The notes: generated by a model not told the origin, from the sequence alone. A DNA stretch of 64,000 nucleotides from Paenibacillus sp. PCH8 (GCF_002968835.1 NZ_PKQK01000001.1:1922001-1986000); one strand, 5' to 3'; shown: positions 19,166-29,158, counted from the stretch's first letter. Program-made: numbers and translations.

Positions 19166-19541
19166 AAACAGGTAATTGCGAGATAAATGCTTGTTTTTGC
19201 TATAAATTGAGGATGGCTTTTCGGGTGGGATGGGCGTATAATTCGTTCTGGATTACATGTGTGCCACTCCATGAAACAGAAGCGTTACACTGGGCACTAC
19301 GATTGCAAGGCAACCTTTCGATTGCTGTTATCCCCAAATTTCTTTTATTCCCTTTATATAAGGGAGAAATATGGTGATAAAGGCAAACGCTACGCTTCTA
19401 CAGGTTTTCCTTGCACTCTACGTTGTCATGTAACTAGATTTTTCATTAAAAGTGACGAACAATAATTTTTTTTATATATAGAAAGAGATCAGGGGATTTA
19501 TAATTTCGTACAGGTATTATAATTGGGGGTCGAATGTTCAA
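19166..19541. other. Intergenic region between tagA and tagO
   Basis: About 375 bases without a supportable gene. A short hairpin TCCCTT-TATAT-AAGGGA lies near 19349-19365. TATAAT at 19518-19523 could be the -10 of tagO, but its -35 is poor. Confidence 0.5.
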
Positions 19542-20669
19542 ATGGTAGCGATCTTTATCATTGGATTTATCGTGTCAATGGGACTGGCTCTTGCCCTGAC
19601 ACCGCTTGTCAAAAAGTTCGCAGTCCGCATTGGTGCAATGGATACGCCGAATGCACGTAAAGTTCATACACGCATTATGCCACGTCTTGGCGGTCTGGGA
19701 ATATTCCTTGCCTTTGTCATTACGATTGCTGCATTACTTCCTTTCGTATCGGCATGGTTTACAACCCGGGATATGAGTTTTGTCAGCGCGTTTTTGATCG
19801 GTGGATCAATTATCGTGCTGATCGGAGCACTCGATGATCGGTTTGAACTTTCAGCCAAAGTGAAGTTGCTTGGTCAAATTGTTGCTGCTTCAGTTGTCGT
19901 ATTCGGATTCAATATTCGGGTAGACTTCGTCAATATTCCGTTTCAGGATACGTATTCTTCGCTTGAAGCTTGGGTATCCATTCCGCTGACGATCCTGTGG
20001 ATCGTGGGTGTTACGAATGCGATTAACCTGATTGACGGTCTGGATGGTCTTGCTGCCGGTGTATCCGGTATTGCCATTGGTACCATTGCTGTGATGTCAT
20101 TCCTGATGGGTAACATGATGATTGCCTTGTTGTGCTTGGTGCTGCTGGGCAGTATTATCGGATTCCTGTTCTTTAACTTCCACCCGGCCAAAATCTTCAT
20201 GGGTGACACAGGATCTCTATTCCTTGGTTTCTCGCTGGCGTTGCTGTCCATGCTCGGCTTCAAACAAATTGCGGTTGTGTCCTTCATTACACCGCTGATC
20301 ATTATCGGTGTGCCGCTCTCGGATACCTTCTTCGCGATTATCCGTCGTGCGGTTCAACGGAAACCGATTTTTGCACCGGATAAAGGTCACTTGCATCACT
20401 GCTTACGCGAACTTGGATTCAGTCACCGTCAGACGGTCCTGATCATTTATGGAATTGCCGCGTTCTTCGGAGTACTGGCAATTATCCAGTCCTCTGCGGC
20501 AATGTTCGAAGCGAACTGGGTAACGTTCGTGGTGATCTGTATCATGATGTTCTTCCTTCAGGTGGGAGCAGAAGTCATCGGGCTTGTTAGCAAAACGAGA
20601 AGACCGGTCATCAACTTCCTGATGCGAATGCGTGTCAAGCTGAACCCGGAGACCCGTTCGAAATCCTAA
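19542..20669 (+). CDS. tagO: Undecaprenyl-phosphate N-acetylglucosaminyl 1-phosphate transferase (TagO/WecA family)
   Basis: Starts wall teichoic acid or other secondary polymer synthesis by moving GlcNAc-1-phosphate onto undecaprenyl phosphate. 375 residues with about ten or eleven membrane spans. Conserved cytoplasmic loops are visible: DTPNARKVHTRIMPRLGG, the DD pair in ALDDRFELSAK, NAINLIDGLDGLAAG, MGDTGSLFLGF, and the HIHH-like GHLHHCLRELGFSHRQ. GGGGG at about 19525-19529 is the likely ribosome site. Its place next to tagA and csaB suggests the polymer serves SLH anchoring. Confidence 0.94.
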   Translation: MVAIFIIGFIVSMGLALALTPLVKKFAVRIGAMDTPNARKVHTRIMPRLGGLGIFLAFVITIAALLPFVSAWFTTRDMSFVSAFLIGGSIIVLIGALDDRFELSAKVKLLGQIVAASVVVFGFNIRVDFVNIPFQDTYSSLEAWVSIPLTILWIVGVTNAINLIDGLDGLAAGVSGIAIGTIAVMSFLMGNMMIALLCLVLLGSIIGFLFFNFHPAKIFMGDTGSLFLGFSLALLSMLGFKQIAVVSFITPLIIIGVPLSDTFFAIIRRAVQRKPIFAPDKGHLHHCLRELGFSHRQTVLIIYGIAAFFGVLAIIQSSAAMFEANWVTFVVICIMMFFLQVGAEVIGLVSKTRRPVINFLMRMRVKLNPETRSKS

Positions 20670-20719
20670 TATAGATAAATGTAATGGTTAATGCTATTCT
20701 AGAATATTATTCCAGACCC

Positions 20720-20749
20720 AACCTTATCCCATGTGGATAAGGTTTTTTG
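20720..20749 (+). terminator. Rho-independent terminator after tagO
   Basis: Perfect 10-bp stem AACCTTATCC (20720-20729) with GGATAAGGTT (20735-20744), followed by TTTTG. Confidence 0.93.
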
Positions 20750-20776
20750 TTTATTTTGAGCTTTTTACTAAATAAT

Positions 20777-20805
20777 TGGAACCTTTTGCCGATATATAAA
20801 GGTAA
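20777..20805 (+). promoter_or_regulatory. Possible ECF-sigma-like promoter of the SLH gene
   Basis: TGGAACCTTTT at 20777-20787 resembles an ECF -35 (AAC followed by T's); about 17 bases later stands AGGTAAC. The -10 half is weak. It is grouped with better matches at 25519, 29159 and 38514. Confidence 0.3.
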
Positions 20806-20835
20806 CTGACTTAAAAAGAGGAGAGATGATACGTA

Positions 20836-23800
20836 ATGCAACAAAAGAAACGGCCGTTGGTCTGGATCATGTTGGTCACCATGGTGTTCTCATTGTTCCC
20901 ACAAGGTCTATTCGGTGGTTCCGTTGCTTCGGCTGCCAACGCACAGACTACCTATTTCACACCAGACAATACTCTGATTAGCAACACGTCTGATCTTGTT
21001 TTGGATGATTCCGCTAATGCGAGATATCTGTCCCGGTCTTTAGCTTACCAAACGACTTCAGGGACAATTACAATAACAGGTGCCTATGCATTTGTATCGA
21101 AAGATACGATGCGGGTTAAAGTGGAGCAACTGAATTCCGTTGTAGAAGGCAATAAGACAAAATGGGAGCCAGATGCCACACGTTCCAATACAACTGCAGT
21201 TACTGCAAGCACGGCGGGTAACAATAAATTTTCAGCTAACAATCTTACCCTGTTCCCAGGTTTCAACCGGATCACGTTCTACGGTAGTCAAGGTTCAGTA
21301 GAGCGTTCAGATACGTTCTATGTACTTTATGATCAGGTTCCTTTTATTCAAGATTTTAAAATTTTCACCGATCCAAGTACTGGTTCCAACACATCGTATG
21401 GTCTAAATGAAGGATCACAGACCGTTGTAAATACACAATTCGTCTCTGTTCAAGGTAAAGTGCAAAATGCGAATAAGGTGACCGTTTCTCTAAATGGAGA
21501 AGAAGAGCTTGATTCCTCTTTGCTTCAGAACGGGACATTTTTCACACCACAATTGAAGCTGAAAGCCGGACTGAACAATCTGAAATTTAAGATTGCCAAT
21601 GGCTCAGATTCAGTGATTACCGAGCGTGCGGTCTATTATTATGACAAGGATCAGCCGTTCTCTACACTCAACGTGATGTTAAGTACAACTGACAGCAAGT
21701 CTGTTCTGGATAATATACCAACATTCTCTACAACGGCTACACAAGCACAACTTGAAGTACAAGTAGTGTTACCATACGCGGCAAGCAACAGCACATTCAA
21801 GGACGCGGGCTCGTTCACAGTGAACGGAATGACCATGACCTTCATCGATCCAACAGAAATTATTATTCCAGGTCCAGACGGATCTACACCGGAATATCGT
21901 GTAGTAACGTTCAAAACGACCAATGCATATCCGTTACAAACAAACGGAGCAACACCAGCAGAAATTCTCAAGAATCAAACGGTCAACGCTGTTGTTGGAT
22001 TTGGCAACTTCAGTTCCGGTTATCAAGGGAAGTTCATTTATGCTCCAGGGGTAAAAGCAATTACGAACATGTACTACCTTCCGGATTATAATGGTGGTGC
22101 AGTGACCAATAAAGTTGCATTGAATAATGCGCAGATCGACAAAGAAAGCTTCTATATTATGGTGGAGTCCAGTCAGGTTATTGGAGCAGAATTACCAATT
22201 GGAGTATATTTGCCTACGGGTACGACAAAATTGACCATTGAGGCGCCTGTGTTTACAACTCCCCCTACGCTGTCAGATAAGCAAGCCGTCTATTTGGTGA
22301 AAAACTTGGCCAATGGTACGCAAAAAATTCGTTTCTATTATTCTACGCCAGAACCATCGTATGATGTGACTGTATCATATTCATCCAAAAGTTATATCTA
22401 TGTAGCTAACTTATATGATGGACAGACCTATACATTCGATTCTAAAATAACTCAGAAGTTGAAGGTGGAGGGTGAGTTTGTAGGATTTAGTACATTGCAA
22501 TCTCCTCAATTTGTTGGCCAGTTATTGGTCAATGGTGTGAACACAACGGTTACAGGTTTTCCTGGAACAACAGTTGGAAAGTTTTCTTTCGAACTTCTGA
22601 TTGGGGGTGCGAATGGTAGTCTTGTGTACGGTGAAAATACGATTACCATTACAGGTACGGATAAGGATGGCGCTGGAAAGACGAAGGTAATTGAGAAGAA
22701 ATTAAGGATTTATATTTCGGATAGTAATGTTTCCAATATTGATAAATTCATTCCAGTGCCTGTTCCGACCGATACTCGCCAGGATTTTACCAAGGCAGAT
22801 GTCAGTCAGTATACACCTGAGGAAATGGCCAATATTTTTAAAGTCACACCGGACTTTATCTTTAGGGATGGCAAATATGTAACAAGTGAAGAAAGATATG
22901 ATCTGGTATTCAAAGGTGGAGGCGCACAAATCGCTAACCTGTACTCTGGCTCTAAGCTGATCTATACGTATAATCCAGTGCCGATCATAGATACAGCGGA
23001 TACTAATAAGCAAACATTAGATAGTCACATTTCTGATTTTGCAGGGAATCAGGATGAATTCATGGTTCGGATTCGTAACTATGTCTTTGATACACCTGGC
23101 AGCCATGTATACACGTTAGAGTTAATTAACAGTACAGGTGCGAGAACAACACAACGACTTGAGATTGTAAGAGAGCCATCTTCCTATCGCATTCTTTCCC
23201 CTGTAGCAACTGTAGGTGAGCAGATTGTTGTAAATAAAAACTATGTACACTTTGATATTGAAGCCGAAGGTGCTACGCAAGTTCTGGTCGATAAAGTACC
23301 TGCTATCAAACGTCCAGATATGAATAATCGCTTCGTTCTCAATTACGTGGGATTGAAACAGGATAAGAGCAATGCGATCAAAATTCAGATTATTAGGGAT
23401 GGCGCTACCATAAACGACACGATTAATGTCTTTTACACGGGTACAGTCGGAACAGATGCACAGTACATGACACCTAAAATTGCCAACAAATATTCGGTAT
23501 TTAACAAGAAGGTTGAATTAGCTTTCCCTAAAGGAACCATACTGCAATCAGCTGCGAAGTCAAACAGTGGTGTAGTTAAATTTTATCCTGACAACAAGTT
23601 GCTCTTCGGTATTACAGATCCGAAGGATGGCGTGCTTGAACGGAAAAATGACTATGGCTTTAATATTGGACAGGCTGATCCTCGTAGTACAGGGGGAGTG
23701 ACACCGATCACGGTGCCAACCATTTTGACAGAGTTGTTTAACTCGAATCTGACTACAAGTAACTTTGTGCCGATCTCGGAGACATACTGGATTAACGGCG

Positions 23801-24741
23801 GAATTGGCGAACTTGGAGATAAAGGATCGAGTGGATACAAGCCGGGAACAGATGGTGTAACACCGTACTCACTCGAAGGAAGCTTTACGCAATATCCAAC
23901 AGAACGTGTTCTGGTTCCTTCTAACCGGGGAACGTTAACGCTTGCGTATGATCCGACCATTGTTGATGAAGTGGGTTCAACGATTACGGTATTCCGTTAC
24001 ACTGACAAAACCAATATTGGTGAATGGGTACCGGTTGGCGGAGTAGTAGACACCAAGAAACACACGATTACAGTTTCTTTTGATGAGTTTGGATACTACA
24101 AAGTGATGAAGCAAAGTAAAAGTTATCAGGACATCACGAATCACCCGTGGGCAAGAAATTTGCTCAATGCATTGTATTCCAAAGGGATCATGAACAACCT
24201 GCGTTTCAATGCGTTTGGTGCAGATGATCAGACGACACGAGGGGAATTCGCAACCTTGCTGGTTAAAGGTCTGGATATACCATTGAACTATACCAATACA
24301 CAAACCTTTACTGACGTGTCTCCTACGACCAAGAGTGATACGTGGGACTATGCCTCCATTGAGACAGCGGCGAGAGCAGGTATTGTAACAGGTTTGAGCG
24401 ACGGGTACTTTGGAGTAGAGGACTCGATAACACGTGAACAGGCAGCGGTGATGATTGCACGTGCAGTGAGCAGTAAGCTTGCGGCCAACGATAGCAAATT
24501 GTCCTCAGCTTTAGCGAAGTCGTTCCAGGATTCCACTTCCATTGAGTACTATGCTCGTCCATCAGTACAGGCGGTAACCAAAGCGAAAATCATGGAAGGT
24601 AGCCCTGTTCAGGTCACAGGATCTACCAAAACGATGTACCAGTTTAATCCTAAAGGCAATCTGACACGTGCGGAAGCAGCTAAGATTGCTGTAGAACTTC
24701 TTAAGAAGAGTACGAAGTTATTCCCTAAAACATTGAGCTAA
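20836..24741 (+). CDS. SLH-domain exported surface protein (1301 aa)
   Basis: Large cell-surface protein. N-terminal signal peptide (basic start, hydrophobic stretch about 8-26, then SVASAANA) for Sec export. The central 1050 residues are predicted beta-rich with Ig-like character but no named domain I can assign with certainty. Three C-terminal SLH domains at about residues 1097-1155, 1157-1215 and 1229-1295 carry the motifs TRGE, TRE and TRAE, so the protein should bind pyruvylated wall polymer. It lies directly downstream of tagO behind its own terminator-flanked promoter region. Function unknown; structural S-layer component or surface adhesin are both possible. Confidence 0.92.
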   Translation: MQQKKRPLVWIMLVTMVFSLFPQGLFGGSVASAANAQTTYFTPDNTLISNTSDLVLDDSANARYLSRSLAYQTTSGTITITGAYAFVSKDTMRVKVEQLNSVVEGNKTKWEPDATRSNTTAVTASTAGNNKFSANNLTLFPGFNRITFYGSQGSVERSDTFYVLYDQVPFIQDFKIFTDPSTGSNTSYGLNEGSQTVVNTQFVSVQGKVQNANKVTVSLNGEEELDSSLLQNGTFFTPQLKLKAGLNNLKFKIANGSDSVITERAVYYYDKDQPFSTLNVMLSTTDSKSVLDNIPTFSTTATQAQLEVQVVLPYAASNSTFKDAGSFTVNGMTMTFIDPTEIIIPGPDGSTPEYRVVTFKTTNAYPLQTNGATPAEILKNQTVNAVVGFGNFSSGYQGKFIYAPGVKAITNMYYLPDYNGGAVTNKVALNNAQIDKESFYIMVESSQVIGAELPIGVYLPTGTTKLTIEAPVFTTPPTLSDKQAVYLVKNLANGTQKIRFYYSTPEPSYDVTVSYSSKSYIYVANLYDGQTYTFDSKITQKLKVEGEFVGFSTLQSPQFVGQLLVNGVNTTVTGFPGTTVGKFSFELLIGGANGSLVYGENTITITGTDKDGAGKTKVIEKKLRIYISDSNVSNIDKFIPVPVPTDTRQDFTKADVSQYTPEEMANIFKVTPDFIFRDGKYVTSEERYDLVFKGGGAQIANLYSGSKLIYTYNPVPIIDTADTNKQTLDSHISDFAGNQDEFMVRIRNYVFDTPGSHVYTLELINSTGARTTQRLEIVREPSSYRILSPVATVGEQIVVNKNYVHFDIEAEGATQVLVDKVPAIKRPDMNNRFVLNYVGLKQDKSNAIKIQIIRDGATINDTINVFYTGTVGTDAQYMTPKIANKYSVFNKKVELAFPKGTILQSAAKSNSGVVKFYPDNKLLFGITDPKDGVLERKNDYGFNIGQADPRSTGGVTPITVPTILTELFNSNLTTSNFVPISETYWINGGIGELGDKGSSGYKPGTDGVTPYSLEGSFTQYPTERVLVPSNRGTLTLAYDPTIVDEVGSTITVFRYTDKTNIGEWVPVGGVVDTKKHTITVSFDEFGYYKVMKQSKSYQDITNHPWARNLLNALYSKGIMNNLRFNAFGADDQTTRGEFATLLVKGLDIPLNYTNTQTFTDVSPTTKSDTWDYASIETAARAGIVTGLSDGYFGVEDSITREQAAVMIARAVSSKLAANDSKLSSALAKSFQDSTSIEYYARPSVQAVTKAKIMEGSPVQVTGSTKTMYQFNPKGNLTRAEAAKIAVELLKKSTKLFPKTLS

Positions 24742-24770
24742 TCTAGCATAGTTGAGATGATTTTAGGAAG

Positions 24771-24807
24771 GACCTGTCCCTTTTGCTAAAAAGGGCAGGT
24801 TCTTTTT
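24771..24807 (+). terminator. Rho-independent terminator after the first SLH gene
   Basis: GACCTGTCCCTTTT at 24771-24784 pairs with AAAAAGGGCAGGTTC ending at 24802 (one G-U), followed by TTTTT. Confidence 0.9.
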
Positions 24808-24877
24808 ATGACTGTAGAACAGCTTGTATAGAACTCATTTATAATAGAAGAAATCTGTTTTTTACCAATAACTAATT

Positions 24878-24906
24878 TTGTAATTTGCTAGAGATTAAGA
24901 TACAAT
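24878..24906 (+). promoter_or_regulatory. Candidate sigma-A promoter of the 113-aa gene
   Basis: TTGTAA at 24878-24883, a 17-bp gap, and TACAAT at 24901-24906 (5 of 6). Confidence 0.5.
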
Positions 24907-24946
24907 AACGGTAAATACACAATGATCTAGAGGGTGAAGTTAGCTA

Positions 24947-25288
24947 ATGAAACCGATTTATTCGAGACCCCAATTGGGTTACATGAAGGCAAAGACACAG
25001 TTCGAGAAGCAGGCAGTCATTCTGGAGAAAAAGTTGGAAGATACACGTAAGACTGAGGAGATCTCTCAGGAAGTGATGGAAGGGCTTGTTCAGTCCACTG
25101 GCTTCCATGATGCGTATAACAATCTGGTTCTGGCTGAGAATGAATTGATTGAATGGTCTCACACCACGATGAAGCATGAGAAGACATACCGTGAGAACAG
25201 ACAGCCAATTGACGATATGTATCTGAGATTGAATAGCGATCCGAATATGCGTGCTCAGATTATCGAACTGGCGCTAAAGATTCGCTGA
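24947..25288 (+). CDS. Small cytoplasmic protein of unknown function (113 aa)
   Basis: Not recognised. 113 residues, charged, mostly predicted helical with probable coiled-coil segments (KTQFEKQAVILEKKLEDTRK, then EEISQEVMEGLVQ). No signal peptide, membrane span or metal motif. It is flanked by its own promoter (24878-24906), a ribosome site GAGGGTG at 24930-24936, and a terminator, so it is a real single-gene unit. It sits between two large SLH genes. The pattern of helices recalls small regulatory or chaperone-like proteins (YlbF/YmcA type), but I cannot support that assignment. Confidence 0.85.
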   Translation: MKPIYSRPQLGYMKAKTQFEKQAVILEKKLEDTRKTEEISQEVMEGLVQSTGFHDAYNNLVLAENELIEWSHTTMKHEKTYRENRQPIDDMYLRLNSDPNMRAQIIELALKIR

Positions 25289-25309
25289 TTTATAGTTATT
25301 GATTCAAGA

Positions 25310-25340
25310 AGAGGTGTCCTAGGGACCCTCTTTTTTTATT
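25310..25340 (+). terminator. Rho-independent terminator after the 113-aa gene
   Basis: AGAGGTGTCCT at 25310-25320 pairs imperfectly with AGGGACCCTCT at 25321-25331, followed by a run of T. Confidence 0.85.
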
Positions 25341-25518
25341 GTAGAATTTGTCGCTTCATTGTGGTAAATAACGGGTATATATAAACGTTCACATAGATCC
25401 CGACACAGAAAGATTCGGAGAAGTAATCATAAATAAAGCTGTTGAAAGGTTTTGAACGCGTCAAATACCCGCACTGCATCAATACATAATTAAATTCAAA
25501 ACTTTTTTTGAGAAATCC

Positions 25519-25545
25519 GCAACTTTTTGAAATTTACTGCGTTTA
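25519..25545 (+). promoter_or_regulatory. ECF-sigma-like promoter upstream of the S-layer gene
   Basis: GCAACTTTTT at 25519-25528 and CGTTTA at 25540-25545, with 16 bases between the AAC and the CGT. The arrangement matches the ECF sigma factor pattern (AAC...about 16...CGT). Confidence 0.45.
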
Positions 25546-25625
25546 AGATGTAGAGTCGAAAACATTGGGGGACTTACCAAGAATGACCTCGTGAAGAATC
25601 TTGTCTATTTATTAGAAAAAATTGC

Positions 25626-25654
25626 TTTACGACACGAGAGACCCATTGTATAAT
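25626..25654 (+). promoter_or_regulatory. Sigma-A promoter of the S-layer gene
   Basis: TTTACG at 25626-25631 (4 of 6), a 17-bp gap, and a perfect TATAAT at 25649-25654. It predicts a leader of about 130 bases to the first start codon. Confidence 0.6.
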
Positions 25655-25775
25655 ACGTAAGGTAGGATTAGGAAACTACTCTATTTACGTGTGATTCTAT
25701 TATTATTCTCGTTTACAAGTTTCTGTGATATGCTCACAGACATCATTTATATTAACTTGCTCAAAACTCTGGAAA

Positions 25776-25866
25776 GGGGGTGCAACAATATATGAGGAAC
25801 ACGAGCGACCCTATTAAAGAAAATTCTAATGTTATGAACGCCCAAGGAGGAGACAAAAAGGTTATG
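25776..25866 (+). promoter_or_regulatory. Tandem in-frame translation starts of the S-layer gene
   Basis: Two start codons in the same frame each have their own ribosome site: GGGGGTG at 25776-25782 before ATG 25792, and AAGGAGG at 25844-25850 before ATG 25864. They lie 24 codons apart; a third in-frame ATG at 25834 lies between them without a site of its own. Confidence 0.6.
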
Positions 25867-28800
25867 AAGAAAATTTTATCCGTAGCATTGTCTACAGCAA
25901 TGGCATTCTCAATGTTTGCATCTGTAGCATTCGGTGACACAGCAGTAACACCACAACAACAGTTTGATGCGTTGAAAGCAAAAGGTATCTTCAATGGTTA
26001 CCCAGATGGCACAGCTGGTCTGAACAAAGAGATGACTCGCGCTGAGTTCGCAAAAGTTATCACTAAATTGATGGGTCTGAAAGAGATCACTGGAACTCTT
26101 TCCTACACTGACAAAAACTACACAGCTAAGAACTGGGCTGTACCTTACATCGAAGCAGTAACAGCTGCGGGTATCATGGAAGGTAAAAACGTAGAGAAAA
26201 AAATCTTTGACTTCAATGGTAAAGTGACAGTATCCGAAATGGCTACAATCCTGACTCGTGCACTTGATCTTGAAATCCCTACTGAAACTAACAACAGTGC
26301 AGCAGCATGGGCTAAAGGTTATGTTCAAGCAGCGATCAACGCAGGTCTGATCGACGCTAACGCTAACTTCGCTGGCAATGCTTCCCGTGAATTGTTGGTA
26401 GGTGCAGCTTACTCTATCGATCAAGCTCAAAGCTTGAAAGTATCTTCTTACACAGTAACTGAAGGTGGAAAAGTTGTTGAATTCAAAATCAGCGACGGCG
26501 AAACTGTTAAAGTAACTTTGGATAAAGCTCTTGAAGCTAACAAAGAAACTGAAGTGAAATTCACTTACAAAGATAAAGAATTCACTGAAAAAGTTACTTA
26601 TGTAGTTACTACAGCTACTAAAGTACAAAGTGCAACTGCAACTAACCTCAAAGAAGTAGTAATCAAATTTGACGGTAAAGTTGATAAAGATTCCGCAGAG
26701 AACGTAGTTAACTACACTCTGAAATCCGGTAAAGTGATCGACAGCGTAACACTTTCCGACGATCAGACTTCTGCAACATTGCTCTTGAAAGACAGCGTGT
26801 TGACTAATAACCGCGTTGATGCAGTATCTGTTTCCAACGTTAAAGCTGGAACAGTTACAGTTAGCGCTACTAATGTTGAATTCACAGCAGTAGATAACGT
26901 TCTTCCAGAAGTTACTTCTGTACAATCTCTGGGAACTAAATCTGTGAAAGTAGTATTCAGCGAGCCAGTTAAAAATGTTGGTCAAACCAACTTTACATTG
27001 GATGGCAAAGAGTACTTCGGTAAAGTAACTGTAAGCAACAACTTCAAAACAGTTGTATTGACTCCATATAGCACAACAGCATTGGCTGTTGGTGATCACA
27101 AACTTACAGTAAGCGGCGTTAAAGACTACGCTGACTTCGTATCTTTGGCTTCCACTCACGATATCAAAGTGGTAGAAGACACTACTGCTCCTACAATTGC
27201 TGAAGCAACTGCAACTCTGGAAAGTGTAACAGTTACTTTCTCTGAAGATGTAGATGTAGATACAATTGATGCTGCTAAAGTTTACTGGAAATCCGGTGAA
27301 AGCAAAATCACTGCTGAAAGCAAAAAACAATTGGCTGATAACAAATGGCAGTTCACTTTTGGGGTTAACAAATCCCTTCCAACAGGTTCTGTATCGATCT
27401 TCGTTGAAGGTGTGAAAGACTACTCCGGTAACCAAATCGCTGCTAACACATCTGTTGTTGTGACTCCTGTAATTGACCAAGTACGTCCAGAGGTTGCATC
27501 TGTAACTACTGACGACGCTCAAACAATTAAAATCACTTTCTCTAAAGCAGTATTGGAGTCTAGCGCACAAAACAGTGCTAACTACACTGTAAAAGACAAA
27601 GATGGTAAAACTATCTCTGTTCAAGAAGCTAAACTTGACGGTACTGACAAAAAAGTTGTTCGTGTGAAACTGTACACAAAACTTTCTGTTGGAGATAATA
27701 CACTGACAATCCAGAATGTTAAAGACGACACTAAGTTGCAAAACACAATGGTTGACTACACTAGCAAAGTAAACCTCGTTGACAAAGCTGCTCCTACAAA
27801 AGAGTCAGCAACAGTTAACAGTACTGAGAAACGTGTAGTAGTGAAATTTGACAAAGCAATGGATATTGCAAGTTTGACTAACTACTCTAATTACTTGGTG
27901 ACTGTTGATAACCGTAATCAAGCTTTGACTCCTGCTATGGCAGAAATCACTCCACTCCAAGATGCTACTGCAGTTTCCATTAAATTTGCAGAAAGCTTGG
28001 ATGGTAAAAAATTAGTATTCGGAACTGCTAGTGCAAACGAAACTGGAATCAGTAACTTGACTTTGCTGGCTCTTAAGAGCGCAAATGGTACTGTTCTGAG
28101 TGATTTTACTGCTCCAGGTAACACGAATACAAATGTTATTGCATTGACTAATACTTCTACTCCTCTTGCATTGAACGGTAATGCTGAATTGGTTGACAGA
28201 AGAACTGTTAAAGTGAAATTTGATGCTGGTATTAATAACTACACTGCTAGCGATGCGATTCAAAATGCTAACGGTAACCCAACTGTATCAAGTATTGAAG
28301 TAAATGGTACTTCCACTGTAACTGTTAAGTTTGCTTCTGATTTGAAAACTGATGGTAGCAACGTTAACTTGAAAGTTGATTACACTAAACTCGTAACTAA
28401 TGCTGGTAACGCTGGAACTGGTCTTTCTGGATCAGTAACTGCTGGTGTTAATTTGACAGATTCAGTGAAACCTGTAGTAGTTGTACCTGCCAATGACAAA
28501 CTTGTTGTAAGTGGTAACACAATTACTGTTTCCTTCTCTGAGCAAGTAACATCTGCATCTAACCTTGCAACTGGTGGATTTGTAGTTACACGTAACAGTG
28601 ATGGTGAAGTATTGCAACCAGGAACTGAATTTACTGTAGCTTTGGGTTCTGGTAATGACAACTATGTTATTACTTTGAATGATGCAGCTAGTCGTACTGC
28701 TGCTACTGAGTATAAAGTTGCTGTTCTTGATAACAACTTGATTACTGACCGTGCTACAAAACCTAACTCTGTAACAGCATTCACTGGTATGAGTGGTTTG

Positions 28801-29067
28801 GTTGGTAACCGTACTGCAACTCCAGCTTTATCAACTATTACTGCTGATGCTACTGCTGATACTGTAACAGTTGATAGCTTGGTTGCTGGTGATGTAGTTA
28901 AAGTGTACAGTGATGCTGCTCTTACTACACAAATCGGAACTGGAACTGTTCTTACTGGTGATACTGATGTAGTTGTAAGTGCTACAATGACAGCTGCTAC
29001 ACCAGTTTATGTTACTGTTACTACTACTGGCAAAGTTGAATCTGCTGCTACAACAGTAACTCCATAA
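25864..29067 (+). CDS. Probable major S-layer protein with N-terminal SLH domains
   Basis: About 1067 residues from ATG 25864 (1091 from ATG 25792). Signal peptide MKKILSVALSTAMAFSMFAS, then three SLH domains at about residues 30-75, 80-140 and 146-195. The first has a good TRAE motif; the second and third are degenerate (TVSE, SRE). The remainder is a chain of Ig-like beta modules, each beginning near phrases such as TAPTIAEATATLESVTVTFS and VRPEVASVTTDDAQTIKITF. Codon use is extremely biased to a small set (GTA, GCT, AAC, AAA), unlike the neighbours, which points to very high expression. Long leader, two promoter candidates and a 15-bp terminator agree. It should bind CsaB-pyruvylated polymer. 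Confidence 0.93.
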   Translation: MKKILSVALSTAMAFSMFASVAFGDTAVTPQQQFDALKAKGIFNGYPDGTAGLNKEMTRAEFAKVITKLMGLKEITGTLSYTDKNYTAKNWAVPYIEAVTAAGIMEGKNVEKKIFDFNGKVTVSEMATILTRALDLEIPTETNNSAAAWAKGYVQAAINAGLIDANANFAGNASRELLVGAAYSIDQAQSLKVSSYTVTEGGKVVEFKISDGETVKVTLDKALEANKETEVKFTYKDKEFTEKVTYVVTTATKVQSATATNLKEVVIKFDGKVDKDSAENVVNYTLKSGKVIDSVTLSDDQTSATLLLKDSVLTNNRVDAVSVSNVKAGTVTVSATNVEFTAVDNVLPEVTSVQSLGTKSVKVVFSEPVKNVGQTNFTLDGKEYFGKVTVSNNFKTVVLTPYSTTALAVGDHKLTVSGVKDYADFVSLASTHDIKVVEDTTAPTIAEATATLESVTVTFSEDVDVDTIDAAKVYWKSGESKITAESKKQLADNKWQFTFGVNKSLPTGSVSIFVEGVKDYSGNQIAANTSVVVTPVIDQVRPEVASVTTDDAQTIKITFSKAVLESSAQNSANYTVKDKDGKTISVQEAKLDGTDKKVVRVKLYTKLSVGDNTLTIQNVKDDTKLQNTMVDYTSKVNLVDKAAPTKESATVNSTEKRVVVKFDKAMDIASLTNYSNYLVTVDNRNQALTPAMAEITPLQDATAVSIKFAESLDGKKLVFGTASANETGISNLTLLALKSANGTVLSDFTAPGNTNTNVIALTNTSTPLALNGNAELVDRRTVKVKFDAGINNYTASDAIQNANGNPTVSSIEVNGTSTVTVKFASDLKTDGSNVNLKVDYTKLVTNAGNAGTGLSGSVTAGVNLTDSVKPVVVVPANDKLVVSGNTITVSFSEQVTSASNLATGGFVVTRNSDGEVLQPGTEFTVALGSGNDNYVITLNDAASRTAATEYKVAVLDNNLITDRATKPNSVTAFTGMSGLVGNRTATPALSTITADATADTVTVDSLVAGDVVKVYSDAALTTQIGTGTVLTGDTDVVVSATMTAATPVYVTVTTTGKVESAATTVTP

Positions 29068-29086
29068 TTAAGCTATAAATTTTTTC

Positions 29087-29128
29087 AATACTCCCTGATC
29101 GTGTAAAACGATCAGGGAGTATTTTTTA
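29087..29128 (+). terminator. Strong Rho-independent terminator of the S-layer gene
   Basis: Perfect 15-bp stem AATACTCCCTGATCG (29087-29101) with CGATCAGGGAGTATT (29109-29123), followed by TTTTT. Confidence 0.96.
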
Positions 29129-29158
29129 TAAAGCATTTTATTGAAATATTATTAAAAC

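Larger units (their letters stand above)
25341..25775. other. Long upstream region of the S-layer gene
   Basis: About 435 bases with no gene. It holds two promoter candidates (25519-25545 and 25626-25654) and a leader of more than 100 bases before the first ribosome site at 25776. Long leaders and multiple promoters are typical of highly expressed S-layer genes. Confidence 0.6.

Noticed and set aside
25909-27741. 610-codon open frame on the minus strand, antisense to the S-layer gene
   Set aside because: A by-product of the extreme codon bias of the S-layer gene. The translation is rich in Cys, Phe and Ser with no domain, and there is no ribosome site or promoter.
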